A DNA stretch of 64,000 bases, taken from NCBI RefSeq assembly GCF_013179805.1, contig NZ_SRRZ01000019.1, positions 1 to 64,000 of the forward strand, in the 5' to 3' direction. The DNA comes from Microcoleus asticus IPMA8. GTDB taxonomy: Bacteria; Cyanobacteriota; Cyanobacteriia; Cyanobacteriales; Microcoleaceae. This document shows positions 8,571 through 15,721 of the stretch, one piece after another. The first letter of the stretch is position 1. Every line of letters starts with the position of its first letter. A program made the position numbers and the translations under genes. The notes beneath the pieces were generated by a model that did not search any database, was not told the DNA's origin, and worked only from the letters and a program-made list of their open reading frames with translations.

Positions 8571-8745
8571 AGAATTGACTCTACAGATGGATGAAGGTGG
8601 GGGATTGAACTAAAATCTCAACCGTAATAGCTCTGCTGGACTCATTTCTTCAAGCAAGTATCCCTATGCAGGTGAACTCGGAAACCGGGTTTCTGAGTTC
8701 ACCTGCGCCAGGAGAGTTGTCGGACGATCGCTCGCCCGACACACA

Positions 8746-9894
8746 CTAACCAAAAATCACCTCCGGCGGCGCCATGTCAGCCCCCATCATCAATCCCCCG
8801 TTGCTAGACTTCTTCAAGCCGGGTTGAGGTGCTTTTTCTGGGGTCTTCTGAGCCGGTGCAACTGAGGCTGGCGGTGTCACCTGCGTTGGAGGTACTGCCT
8901 GTGCTCCTGGCACCACGGGTTGCTGCGACAGCCAACCCAAACCCCCTACAGCCCCAGCCATCAAAGCGGTGTAGCCGATGTACAAATGCACCGGACGCAT
9001 TTGAAAGCCTTCGCTTGAGTCGGAATCGGAAACGGACACATACATAGTGGGAATTGGACTCGGAGCGGGTTTGGGCAAAGCATTCGCCATAGCGCTGCCG
9101 TCTAGTCCCAAGGCGTCGCCGAGTCTCCGGATAAAACCTCTAACGTAAATATCTTGGGGCAGTTTGTCGATTTCCCCATTTTCGATCGATTCGATGTGGT
9201 GCAGCGGTACGAGAGTTTGACTGTGGAGTTGCTGCAGGGATAGGGAGCGAATTTGCCGTCCCTTGCGCAATTCTCTACCCAACTCCCGCAGGCACTCTTC
9301 TCGGTGTTGAACGGCTAAAGCTGCTTCTTCTTCCTTGGTGAGTTTTTTTGGCTTCTTGGGAAAACCGAACCCTGGGAAGGATTTTCCGGGGACGGTGACA
9401 GTTGCAGGTGGAGCCGACTCGACTTTAATTTCGTCTTGGGGCGCTTGTTTGCTGTCTTCAGAAGTGTTAGGCTCTCGATCGGAATTTTCTGTGTCGGACT
9501 CGGTTTGGGGCGGCGCTTCCACACTAGCGCTGCGCCAATAGAAGACAGGAACAGTTACTGGTGGCTCCAATTCTTTAATTTCTGTGACCGTCTCAATGGC
9601 GGGACTTAAAGCAGCAAAACTCTGTTGGGCTACTTGCGGTTCAATTTTGTTTTGTTTGGGAAATCGGTCAAATGCGAGCTTGACGGCTTCTCTGCTAACT
9701 GCTCTAATTAAAATTTCGGCAGCGGAGGCTGCTTCGCCCAACATTGTTTGCAAGCTAGCTAGAGCGTGGCTATAGGTGTCGCTACAGAGGAGTTCAGATT
9801 CTATTTGACTGAGGACAGAACGAAAACTTTCTTGAGAAATTTCAATAGTTACGTGATCTGTCACCCCAAAATAAGCCTCGGGTTTCAGTGCCAT
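8746..9894 (-). CDS. RodZ-like membrane protein with cytoplasmic HTH domain
   Basis: A 382-residue protein. Residues 1-80 form a helical N-terminal region typical of cyanobacterial homologues, followed by an acidic/proline-rich linker. A Cro/CI-type helix-turn-helix lies at about 205-270 (LGRELRKGRQIRSLSLQQL ... IESIENGEIDKLPQDIYVRGF), and one transmembrane helix at about 310-330 (YIGYTALMAGAVGGLGWL). The C-terminal tail is proline-rich. The IYVRGFIRRL segment is characteristic of RodZ/HTH_25 proteins, which couple the cytoskeleton to cell shape. The usual C-terminal RodZ domain is not evident, so the function is provisional. Confidence 0.72.
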   Translation of the reverse strand: MALKPEAYFGVTDHVTIEISQESFRSVLSQIESELLCSDTYSHALASLQTMLGEAASAAEILIRAVSREAVKLAFDRFPKQNKIEPQVAQQSFAALSPAIETVTEIKELEPPVTVPVFYWRSASVEAPPQTESDTENSDREPNTSEDSKQAPQDEIKVESAPPATVTVPGKSFPGFGFPKKPKKLTKEEEAALAVQHREECLRELGRELRKGRQIRSLSLQQLHSQTLVPLHHIESIENGEIDKLPQDIYVRGFIRRLGDALGLDGSAMANALPKPAPSPIPTMYVSVSDSDSSEGFQMRPVHLYIGYTALMAGAVGGLGWLSQQPVVPGAQAVPPTQVTPPASVAPAQKTPEKAPQPGLKKSSNGGLMMGADMAPPEVIFG

Positions 9895-10041
9895 GATATT
9901 TATTTTGTCTTGCTAGAAGGTATCTGAGTACGTTCTTCGACAGCTTGGCAGTGATTCCGGATGTCGGTTGGGGAGACTGGGAGAGCGAGGGAGTCAGAGA
10001 GTGGGAGAGTGGGAGAGGCGCAATTCCCACTTATTGATTGT

Positions 10042-10632
10042 CTATTGCTTGTGTATGCGATCTAGCAAAAAAAGAGCCCCGAAAATCCCGACAAAATGGG
10101 CAACAGTGGCGTGAGTATTGGCGAGTACCACAAATATGTCTAGGGGCTGAATAAATCGGCCCAAATCAACTGCGGCACCGAACAAGGCTTGCGGCTGAGC
10201 TAGAGATTTGGCTAAAAGCGTGCCGCTGATGGCTTCTGCGCCGATCAGCGTCAGCACCATTCCCGATAAGTTACTCCAAAGTGCCAGCCGCACTTCTTTG
10301 ATGGTGTCTGCTTTTTTGGGGCGGACAGCGTTAGCGGGCGATCGCAGTTGTCTCGACAAGCGAGTGAAGCGGAAAGAGCGATATATGCTGTAAGCGAGTA
10401 CGGCCAGCCCGCAAATGGCAAAAAATACGCCGCCGCCGGTGCCGGCACTGGTTGAACCCGCAGCGGCGCTAGCCCTGGGGATGGCGAAGGGGATGGCAAA
10501 GAGCAAAATGATCGCCGCTACCACCCCTAGCACTACCTGTACCCAGAAGCAAACCCAGCCTGTTGTACGAAGGGCAAAGGCTACTCGCTGTACCGCGACA
10601 GGAAGCTTATCGTTATCTAACTGATTAGTCAT
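10042..10632 (-). CDS. DUF3611 family membrane protein
   Basis: A 196-residue protein with four hydrophobic helices (about residues 25-50, 70-90, 115-140, 160-185). Short motifs such as FALRTTGWVCFWVQVVLGVV near the N-terminus resemble the DUF3611 family of plant and cyanobacterial membrane proteins. Function is unknown. The ATG at 10632 is the first in frame. A purine-rich repeated stretch (GGGAGAGTGGGAGAGG, about 9970-10020) lies between it and the HTH gene. Confidence 0.7.
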   Translation of the reverse strand: MTNQLDNDKLPVAVQRVAFALRTTGWVCFWVQVVLGVVAAIILLFAIPFAIPRASAAAGSTSAGTGGGVFFAICGLAVLAYSIYRSFRFTRLSRQLRSPANAVRPKKADTIKEVRLALWSNLSGMVLTLIGAEAISGTLLAKSLAQPQALFGAAVDLGRFIQPLDIFVVLANTHATVAHFVGIFGALFLLDRIHKQ

Positions 10633-10693
10633 ATTTTGAGCGGGTATAATTAATTGGCATTAGTTGGCAGCAGTTTTTTCTCTTCGAGGACGG

Positions 10694-10720
10694 TTGACGG
10701 GGGTTAACCCTCTTTATAAT
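10694..10720 (+). promoter_or_regulatory. Candidate promoter for the Hlip gene
   Basis: TTGACG at 10694-10699 and a consensus TATAAT at 10715-10720 are separated by 15 bases, slightly short. The GGGTTAACCC palindrome fills the spacer. The start codon of the Hlip gene follows 80 bases downstream. A repressor-like or structural role for the palindrome is possible but unproven. Confidence 0.45.
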
Positions 10721-10799
10721 AGAAGTAGCAATGTTTAAGAATTGTAACTAACATTGGATTTCACATTTGAATAGCGTCGATCGCCAGGTACCCAAAGCA

Positions 10800-10970
10800 A
10801 TGACACAACTACAACCCACCGTCACCCCCAAACTCGAACAGCCAAAGTTTGGCTTCAACAGCTACGCGGAACGCCTTAACGGTCGAGCCGCGATGATCGG
10901 TTTTTCTCTAACTTTAATTATCGAGTATGTCACAGGCCAGGGCTTGCTGTCCTGGTTAGGTCTCAACTAA
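10800..10970 (+). CDS. High-light-inducible chlorophyll-binding protein (Hlip/Scp)
   Basis: A 56-residue protein counted from ATG 10800; an in-frame TTG at 10767 would add 11. It carries the chlorophyll-binding signature AERLNGRAAMIGF followed by a single transmembrane helix. Hlips associate with photosystem II assembly intermediates and chlorophyll synthase and protect against excess light. The N-terminus (TQLQPTVTPKLEQPKFGFN) is usual for the family. It is monocistronic with its own candidate promoter, consistent with stress-induced expression. Confidence 0.9.
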   Translation: MTQLQPTVTPKLEQPKFGFNSYAERLNGRAAMIGFSLTLIIEYVTGQGLLSWLGLN

Positions 10971-11072
10971 TTTTAGCAATGGCGGCGCGGTCAGCCTCAC
11001 ACTTTGTCTTGACAAGACCGCAGCAGGTGTCACTTCTGCTGATCGCGACAAATTCGGGAATTGATTAAAATA

Positions 11073-11282
11073 TTAATTACAAACAAGCCCAGTGACTTCT
11101 CTGTCGAGAGAGATCGGTTCCCCGAATTCAAGAGCTGACTTTTGGATGTGTTGTATATCGGGTGGAATTTTGATTTGACAAGCTTGGCAATTTTGCCTCG
11201 CTCCCGTACAATGCCCCACAGGCGAGAAGATTAATTTAGGTGAAGCTAGTCTCTGAACTAGAAATCCCGATCGTTCCGCCAA
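11073..11282 (-). CDS. Doubtful small cysteine-containing ORF
   Basis: A 69-codon minus-strand frame lies in an otherwise empty 360-base gap (10971-11329). It reads as a plausible protein with HCTGARQNCQACQIKI, three closely spaced cysteines and a histidine reminiscent of a metal or disulfide site. The start would be TTG with a weak ribosome-binding site, and I recognise no family. It could be a real small protein, the tail of a decayed gene or a chance frame. The rest of the gap shows only short inverted repeats downstream of the Hlip gene. Confidence 0.3.
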   Translation of the reverse strand: MAERSGFLVQRLASPKLIFSPVGHCTGARQNCQACQIKIPPDIQHIQKSALEFGEPISLDREVTGLVCN

Positions 11283-11329
11283 CTCTAAGTTTTAGAGATT
11301 GTAAATAAATATAGAACAGAGTAAAACAA

Positions 11330-11623
11330 ATGAATGCTTCGTGGACGCGACTTTTGAGGTCAGCTTACCGTAGAGAGCCAATTACCAGCTTTGTTGTCAC
11401 AGTGGGCGTTGTCGATGTAGCGATCGGCAGCATCGGTGCGAGTGGTTCTTTATTAGCTTTTGGGCTGGGTACCGCTGGGGTGGCGATGGCTCTCCGCTGG
11501 TGGCAAATGTACCGCTCTGGAGCCGAACAATCCGCACCTGCTCCCGAATACTATCTTCCTCCTCAGTCTTCTCGGCCCCAGTTGCCCGTGCTTAACGTGT
11601 CTAAAAAAAATCCTCCTTATTAA
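11330..11623 (+). CDS. Small membrane protein of unknown function
   Basis: A 97-residue protein beginning at ATG 11330 with a basic N-terminus (LLRSAYRREPITSF), two closely spaced hydrophobic segments (about residues 19-52) rich in glycine and alanine, then a proline/serine-rich tail ending VSKKNPPY. Similar short proteins are common in cyanobacteria, but I know no assigned function. No operon partner; the MerR gene starts 104 bases downstream. Confidence 0.6.
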   Translation: MNASWTRLLRSAYRREPITSFVVTVGVVDVAIGSIGASGSLLAFGLGTAGVAMALRWWQMYRSGAEQSAPAPEYYLPPQSSRPQLPVLNVSKKNPPY

Positions 11624-11726
11624 GATTACCGGACAATGGCGACTGGGCGAGGTGCCGATCGACTCCCTGGATCTGAGGCACTAAAAGATAGGGCAAGAAA
11701 GTCTTTCGATCTGGGATGCTTGGTTT

Positions 11727-12155
11727 ATGAATATTTCTGTTGCCGAGAAACTGTACAAAATTGGCTCCGTAGCTGCCTGTAGCGGTTTGTCGGTGAAAAC
11801 TGTTCGCTACTATGAGGAGATGGGCTTGCTGTCTCCTGCGGTGGAGCGATCGCCCGCTGGTTATCGCTTGTTTGGGGAAGCGGTATTCAACAGGTTAGCG
11901 TTTATTAAACGATCTCAGACTCTGGGTTTGAGCCTTCAGGAGATTAAGGATATTTTACAAGTTCGCGATCGGGGAGAGTTGCCATGCTTTGAAGCGAAGC
12001 AGCATCTAACGGCGAAGGTAGAGGCAATTTCTGGGCAAATTGCAGCGTTAGAAACTTTGAAGGGGGAGTTGCAAGGCATTCTCAACTGCTGGCAAGAGCA
12101 ACCCTCGCAGGCGAGCATTACTCGCACGATTTGTCCGAACATTCAGCGGGATTGA
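11727..12155 (+). CDS. MerR family transcriptional regulator, probably metal-responsive
   Basis: A 142-residue regulator. Residues 10-80 form the MerR winged helix (YKIGSVAACSGLSVKTVRYYEEMGLL, then RSPAGYRLF), followed by the dimerisation helix and a C-terminal loop. Cysteines at positions 87, 121 and 136 are placed roughly like the three metal ligands of MerR/ZntR-type sensors, although the 14-residue spacing between the last two is long. No metal exporter gene lies beside it, so the target is unknown; such regulators often bind between their own gene and a divergent target. A strong terminator follows. Confidence 0.82.
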   Translation: MNISVAEKLYKIGSVAACSGLSVKTVRYYEEMGLLSPAVERSPAGYRLFGEAVFNRLAFIKRSQTLGLSLQEIKDILQVRDRGELPCFEAKQHLTAKVEAISGQIAALETLKGELQGILNCWQEQPSQASITRTICPNIQRD

Positions 12156-12178
12156 GCTGCTGCAGAAAGATACAAAAT

Positions 12179-12208
12179 AAGGGAAGGAATTATCGGTTTC
12201 CTTCCCTT
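12179..12208 (+). terminator. Rho-independent terminator of the MerR gene
   Basis: Perfect 11-base arms AAGGGAAGGAA (12179-12189) and TTCCTTCCCTT (12198-12208) enclose an 8-base loop. A T-rich run GATGGTTTTTTT follows. It lies 24 bases after the merR stop. Confidence 0.8.
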
Positions 12209-12597
12209 GATGGTTTTTTTGGTGGTTTTGTTGGTGGTTTGGTCGATCGTGTTGCACTTTTAACTGCTTTCGCAGAGTTTGCTGTTGCTTTTTGAGTTGC
12301 CGAGCCCTGGCTGAGCCGCCTTTGCCTTTGGAGTTTCTGCCCTCGCTGCGGGGAGACTCCCAACTTTTTAGTCTCATATTTTTAATTGTTTGCACTACTT
12401 CTATAATAGACTAACGTAATTTCACTGTCAAGTATTTTTGAGAGAGATGTTTCCTAGTATCAAGTGTTGACTGATTGGGGTTTGCGATAGACATAGCGAT
12501 GGTGGCCAATAAACACCATACAGCCCGATGGTGCGCCTATAAGCACCCTAAAATTACAGTTTTTTGTCTGGCGTCAACAGCCCTAATTGTGTATTTA
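12209..12597. other. Gene-poor interval with two small hairpins
   Basis: A basic, lysine/glutamine-rich frame on the minus strand spans part of this stretch but overlaps merR and has no family support, so it is not called. Near 12498-12555 two adjacent inverted repeats occur (ATGGTG/CACCAT and GGTGC/GCACC). Nothing else is seen. Confidence 0.4.
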
Positions 12598-13521
12598 TCA
12601 GTCCCAATATCCTGCAGGTATTTCAGCATCTGTAAAAATTGGCAGGGTTTCCCAATTTTTCACCCATTCCGGCAATTGGGCTACTTTTTTTAGCTGAAGC
12701 GACATTTCTATTAAGGAAAATTCTAAATTGTGGAAATCTTGAATAAGTTCGGCTTTCAAAAATATTTCATTTTTAGCTAAATCAGGAGTATTAGTTGCAA
12801 TGACAATGCTGTTGCCTGTTTCAAAATTGCATATATAAACTTGTGCGAACACAGTTTGAATTGTTTTCACCGCTGCCGCATTAAACTCTTGTTTGTGGAA
12901 CAGGTGGACAACTAAAACACCTGCGCTTGACAAGCGAGTTTTGCACAGTTGGTAAAATTCTTGTGTCACCAATCTATAGGGCATATAGCCGCTGCCAAAA
13001 CCAGCATCCACGATAATTATATCGTTTTTTACTGTAGATTTTTGTTGGGCTAGATATTCGCGCCCGTCTTGAATGGCTACTTTGAGTCTGTCGTCGAATA
13101 GAATGCCAAAAAAATTGTGAGCTACTTCGACTACTGTGGGGTCAATATCTGTACATTCGACTATAGCGTCAGCGAAATAATGGTGAAAAACTCTGGGAAT
13201 GCTGCCGCCGCCAAAGCCAATTATATAGATATTTTTTGGTTGATTTTTCCAGACTAATGCTAGCAGCATGGCTCTGGCATAGGGAAATATTAAATTTAGC
13301 GGATTGTTGAGGTCTAGGATTGATTGAGCTACATTTGTGCTTAAGGTTTCTCTGTCTGCTAAAAGCAGTAGTAGCACTGATTTTATTTTTTTTACTGCTA
13401 TGCAGTTGTCGCCGGAGTTTTGTTGAAATAGGATGCCGTCTGGTTGTTGCTGAAGCCAATTTATTTGTTCGTTAATAAGTGCTAAATTGCGACTTTGCCG
13501 ATCGCCTTTATAATCAGTCAT
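12598..13521 (-). CDS. Spermidine-synthase-like (SAM-fold) protein
   Basis: A 307-residue protein with the Rossmann core of polyamine aminopropyltransferases: IIGFGGGSIPRVFHHYF (glycine-rich motif I), ECTDIDPTVVEVA (acidic residue binding the cosubstrate), QDGREYL, and DIIIVDAGFGSGYMPYRL. The catalytic aspartate region of true spermidine synthases is only loosely matched, so the substrate is uncertain. It lacks the membrane domain seen in fused homologues. The start ATG lies one base after a heptad array (AAAATCG-T-ATG), with no Shine-Dalgarno sequence. Confidence 0.75.
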   Translation of the reverse strand: MTDYKGDRQSRNLALINEQINWLQQQPDGILFQQNSGDNCIAVKKIKSVLLLLLADRETLSTNVAQSILDLNNPLNLIFPYARAMLLALVWKNQPKNIYIIGFGGGSIPRVFHHYFADAIVECTDIDPTVVEVAHNFFGILFDDRLKVAIQDGREYLAQQKSTVKNDIIIVDAGFGSGYMPYRLVTQEFYQLCKTRLSSAGVLVVHLFHKQEFNAAAVKTIQTVFAQVYICNFETGNSIVIATNTPDLAKNEIFLKAELIQDFHNLEFSLIEMSLQLKKVAQLPEWVKNWETLPIFTDAEIPAGYWD

Positions 13522-13522
13522 A

Positions 13523-13548
13523 CGATTTTAGATTTTAGATTTTAGATT
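13523..13548 (-). repeat. Heptad array abutting the spermidine-synthase-like gene
   Basis: Read on the minus strand: AATCT, AAAATCT, AAAATCT, AAAATCG, then T and the ATG of the gene. A further two-unit piece lies near 13617-13630. The array fills the position where a ribosome-binding site would be expected. Confidence 0.88.
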
Positions 13549-13652
13549 GGGGATCACTGATGACTATAATGGTTGGGAGCATACCTACATTTTCATTCTT
13601 TTTGGGAACTGGTATAAAATCTAAAATATTAAATCTCTATTCTCACATCTAA

Positions 13653-14528
13653 TTACTTCAAACCCAATAATAGGGCGATTCCGCCGATCGCACAAACTAC
13701 CCCCAAAACAGCCCGAAGGCTCACTTTTTCGCCCGCCAGCACGGCTAAGGGGAGGATAAATAGGGGACTGGTAGAACTGAGTGCTTGAGCTATTCCTGCG
13801 GGTGCATATTTCAGCGAAATCTGTTGCAGGAAAATCCCGAGATAGGTTCCTAAAAAAGCTGCTAGAATGATTGCATTTAATAGTTTGGGCGCTTTCAATT
13901 GTTTGAAACTGTCCCGGTTTGTTGGGTTCAAAAAGCATAGCATGACTGCTAGGCCGCCGCTCAAACGCAAGGCCGCAGTCCACAGGGGATCGATATCTAT
14001 TTGAGTGAAGGCGGCGCGGGATAAAACTGCTCCGGCGGCGTGGGTTGTTTGTCCTAATAAACTAATGGCTAATCCCTGCCAAAGATGTTTTGATGGTAAG
14101 GTTGTTTCGGCTGTTCGTTCTGCAATTACCCAAGCTACGCCGCAGATTGTTAAAAGAATGCCTGTACAAGCAATGGGCGATAAGTTTTCTTGCAAAAATA
14201 TTAAGCCAAATAAAGCTGTTAAAGGGGGAGATAGGGTTTCTAAAAGCAGCGTTCGCCTCGCGCCTAAATATTTTAATACGATAAAGAAAGCGGTGTCTCC
14301 GATGCCAATTCCTAGGCCGCCGCTGATGAGCAGCATTGCTAAAATATTAGGGTTGATTGCGGGTAAGGGTTTACCTAAAATTAGTACAGTGGCAAGGAGC
14401 ATGAAAAGGGCGATCGCGCCTTTGAGCAAGTTTAGCACCACTGCGGGGATTTGCTGTCCCACTCGCTGCCAGATTGTGGAAGATAAGGCCCAGACAAATG
14501 CAGCGCCTAAAGCGGCTAATTCACCCAT
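13653..14528 (-). CDS. EamA/DMT-family transporter
   Basis: A 291-residue membrane protein counted from ATG 14528 (MGELAALGAAFVWALSST); an upstream TTG would add 13 residues. It has ten hydrophobic helices arranged as two EamA repeats. GIGIGDTAFFIVLKYLGARR ends the first repeat and YAPAGIAQALSSTSPLFILP lies in the second, both typical of the drug/metabolite transporter superfamily. Substrate is unknown; relatives export amino acids or other metabolites. It stands alone between the spermidine-synthase-like gene and tRNA-Leu. Confidence 0.85.
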   Translation of the reverse strand: MGELAALGAAFVWALSSTIWQRVGQQIPAVVLNLLKGAIALFMLLATVLILGKPLPAINPNILAMLLISGGLGIGIGDTAFFIVLKYLGARRTLLLETLSPPLTALFGLIFLQENLSPIACTGILLTICGVAWVIAERTAETTLPSKHLWQGLAISLLGQTTHAAGAVLSRAAFTQIDIDPLWTAALRLSGGLAVMLCFLNPTNRDSFKQLKAPKLLNAIILAAFLGTYLGIFLQQISLKYAPAGIAQALSSTSPLFILPLAVLAGEKVSLRAVLGVVCAIGGIALLLGLK

Positions 14529-14587
14529 AAAATCTGTTGAATGTTGACTGTTGACTGTTGTTACCAATTCCCCATGCCATATAAATT

Positions 14588-14616
14588 AGGGTTCCAGACT
14601 TATCATCTGGAACCCT
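14588..14616 (-). terminator. Strong hairpin downstream of tRNA-Leu
   Basis: AGGGTTCCAGA and TCTGGAACCCT form an 11-base perfect stem with a 7-base loop, 25 bases beyond the tRNA 3' end on the minus strand. The following AATTTATAT is T-poor, so termination efficiency is uncertain. It could also protect the 3' end of the M48-tRNA transcript. Confidence 0.6.
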
Positions 14617-14640
14617 AGATTTATTAAGCTTTTTTAGCAG

Positions 14641-14722
14641 TGGGCGGGGAGAGAATCGAACTCTCATACCTTTCGGTGTCAGATTTTGAGTCTGATGCGT
14701 CTACCAATTTCGCCACCCGCCC
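14641..14722 (-). tRNA. tRNA-Leu (anticodon CAA)
   Basis: The 82-base cloverleaf has acceptor GGGCGGG/CCCGCCC, a D-arm containing AATTGGTAGACGC, anticodon stem TCAGA/TCTGA with loop CTCAAAA, a long variable arm (about CACCGAAAGGTAT) typical of tRNA-Leu, and T-arm GAGAG-TTCGATT-CTCTC. The discriminator is A, and CCA is not encoded. The anticodon CAA reads UUG. Its 5' 22 bases overlap the end of the upstream M48 peptidase reading frame on the same strand. Confidence 0.96.
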
Positions 14723-15570
14723 TTTTTCGTTTCACCATCATAACACACCGATCGATTTCCTGCAAGCAAAGATTCATAATCTTTTGAACTTGCCCAGCGA
14801 TCGATCTCTCTGGCGCGCAATACTGGTACAGGATGGGACAACTGAGCCGTCTGAGCTTGTTTGAGCATATCTCCCAGTTGAGTGCTGCTGAGGTCGTCGT
14901 AGGCCCGCGCCTGCGCCAAAAACGCATCGACATTCAGTTTGGGAGCTAAAGTCGGCGAACCTCCGGCCAGTTTCATCAACAGCGATGCTACCACTTTTGG
15001 GTCTTGGGTGGCGAGCAAGGCGGCGCGATCGCACGTAAATTCCGCACACCGCAACCATTCCAACATTTGCGCCTGCAAACCCTGCGCGAGCACGGTTCCC
15101 ACCGGCGAAATTTGGCCGGCGGCCAACACAATTAAATTAGCCAGAGTCAGGTAAACTCCGTGCTCGCACTTCAAATGCCCCAACTCGTGAGCGATTACTG
15201 CTTTAACTTCCTCGTCAGTGAGCAAATCAATTAGAGAAGTGTGCATCACCACAAAAGGCTGTTTTCCCCGCATCGCAAAGGTGTAAGCATTCGGCATCGG
15301 ATGCTGGCGGACATAAAGCTGCGGCGGTTCCAAATCAAGAGTTTTGCAGGCATCCAACAGCAATTGATGCAGGTGGGGCAATTGATTTTCGCCGACTTGG
15401 ACGCTGGAAGCCAGATTTTCCAGCATGAAAAACTGTTCCCCAATTTGTCCCAGCAACTGCCGCACCATCAAATCTAGGCCGGGCAGTTGTTTGAGCGTGT
15501 TGGTTGCTTCCAAGTCTAGCGGGTGGCGAAACTGGTCTGCTTTCAAACCGATGAGCGGTATGTTCGACAT
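14701..15570 (-). CDS. M48 family zinc metallopeptidase
   Basis: A 289-residue peptidase with the zinc motif HELGH in VIAHELGHLKCEH (about residues 127-139), plus the downstream helix AEFTCDRAALLA that supplies the third ligand in this family. Hydrophobic segments are short, so it may be peripheral or weakly anchored; M48 enzymes act in membrane protein quality control. The last seven codons and the TAG stop lie inside the tRNA-Leu gene: the C-terminus GGWRNW is encoded by the acceptor and D-arm bases. If RNase P cuts the joint transcript, the mRNA loses its stop codon. Confidence 0.85.
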   Translation of the reverse strand: MSNIPLIGLKADQFRHPLDLEATNTLKQLPGLDLMVRQLLGQIGEQFFMLENLASSVQVGENQLPHLHQLLLDACKTLDLEPPQLYVRQHPMPNAYTFAMRGKQPFVVMHTSLIDLLTDEEVKAVIAHELGHLKCEHGVYLTLANLIVLAAGQISPVGTVLAQGLQAQMLEWLRCAEFTCDRAALLATQDPKVVASLLMKLAGGSPTLAPKLNVDAFLAQARAYDDLSSTQLGDMLKQAQTAQLSHPVPVLRAREIDRWASSKDYESLLAGNRSVCYDGETKKGGWRNW

Positions 15571-15721
15571 TTTAATCCTGAGTCATTAGTCAAGAGTCAC
15601 TGGTCGTTAGTCATCGGTCATTGGGAAGTGGGAATTATGAATTGGCAATTAAAAAAGGTTGAATTATTTTTCTTCCTTCTTCCTTCTTCCTAATGACTAA
15701 TGACTGCTGACTAATGACTAA
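15571..15721. repeat. Short repeats of TTCTTCC and AATGACT type
   Basis: The spacer between murA and the M48 gene contains a pyrimidine run of repeated CTTCCTT units (about 15668-15691), then repeated CTAATGA/TAATGACT units up to the murA stop; inverse variants (AGTCATTAGTCA) lie near 15590-15620. Similar pyrimidine runs follow aroA (57061-57118) and precede the gene end at 43688. This is typical simple-repeat spacer DNA. Confidence 0.6.

Noticed and set aside
10971..11072. Classical terminator after the Hlip gene
   Set aside because: Short inverted repeats such as TTGTC/GACAA exist, but none has a convincing stem with a T-run.
12048..12395. 115-codon basic minus-strand ORF
   Set aside because: About a third overlaps merR on the opposite strand, the rest covers the terminator, and the composition is low-complexity.
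14005..14547. 180-codon plus-strand ORF across the EamA gene
   Set aside because: It is antisense to a clearly identified transporter and has no family features.
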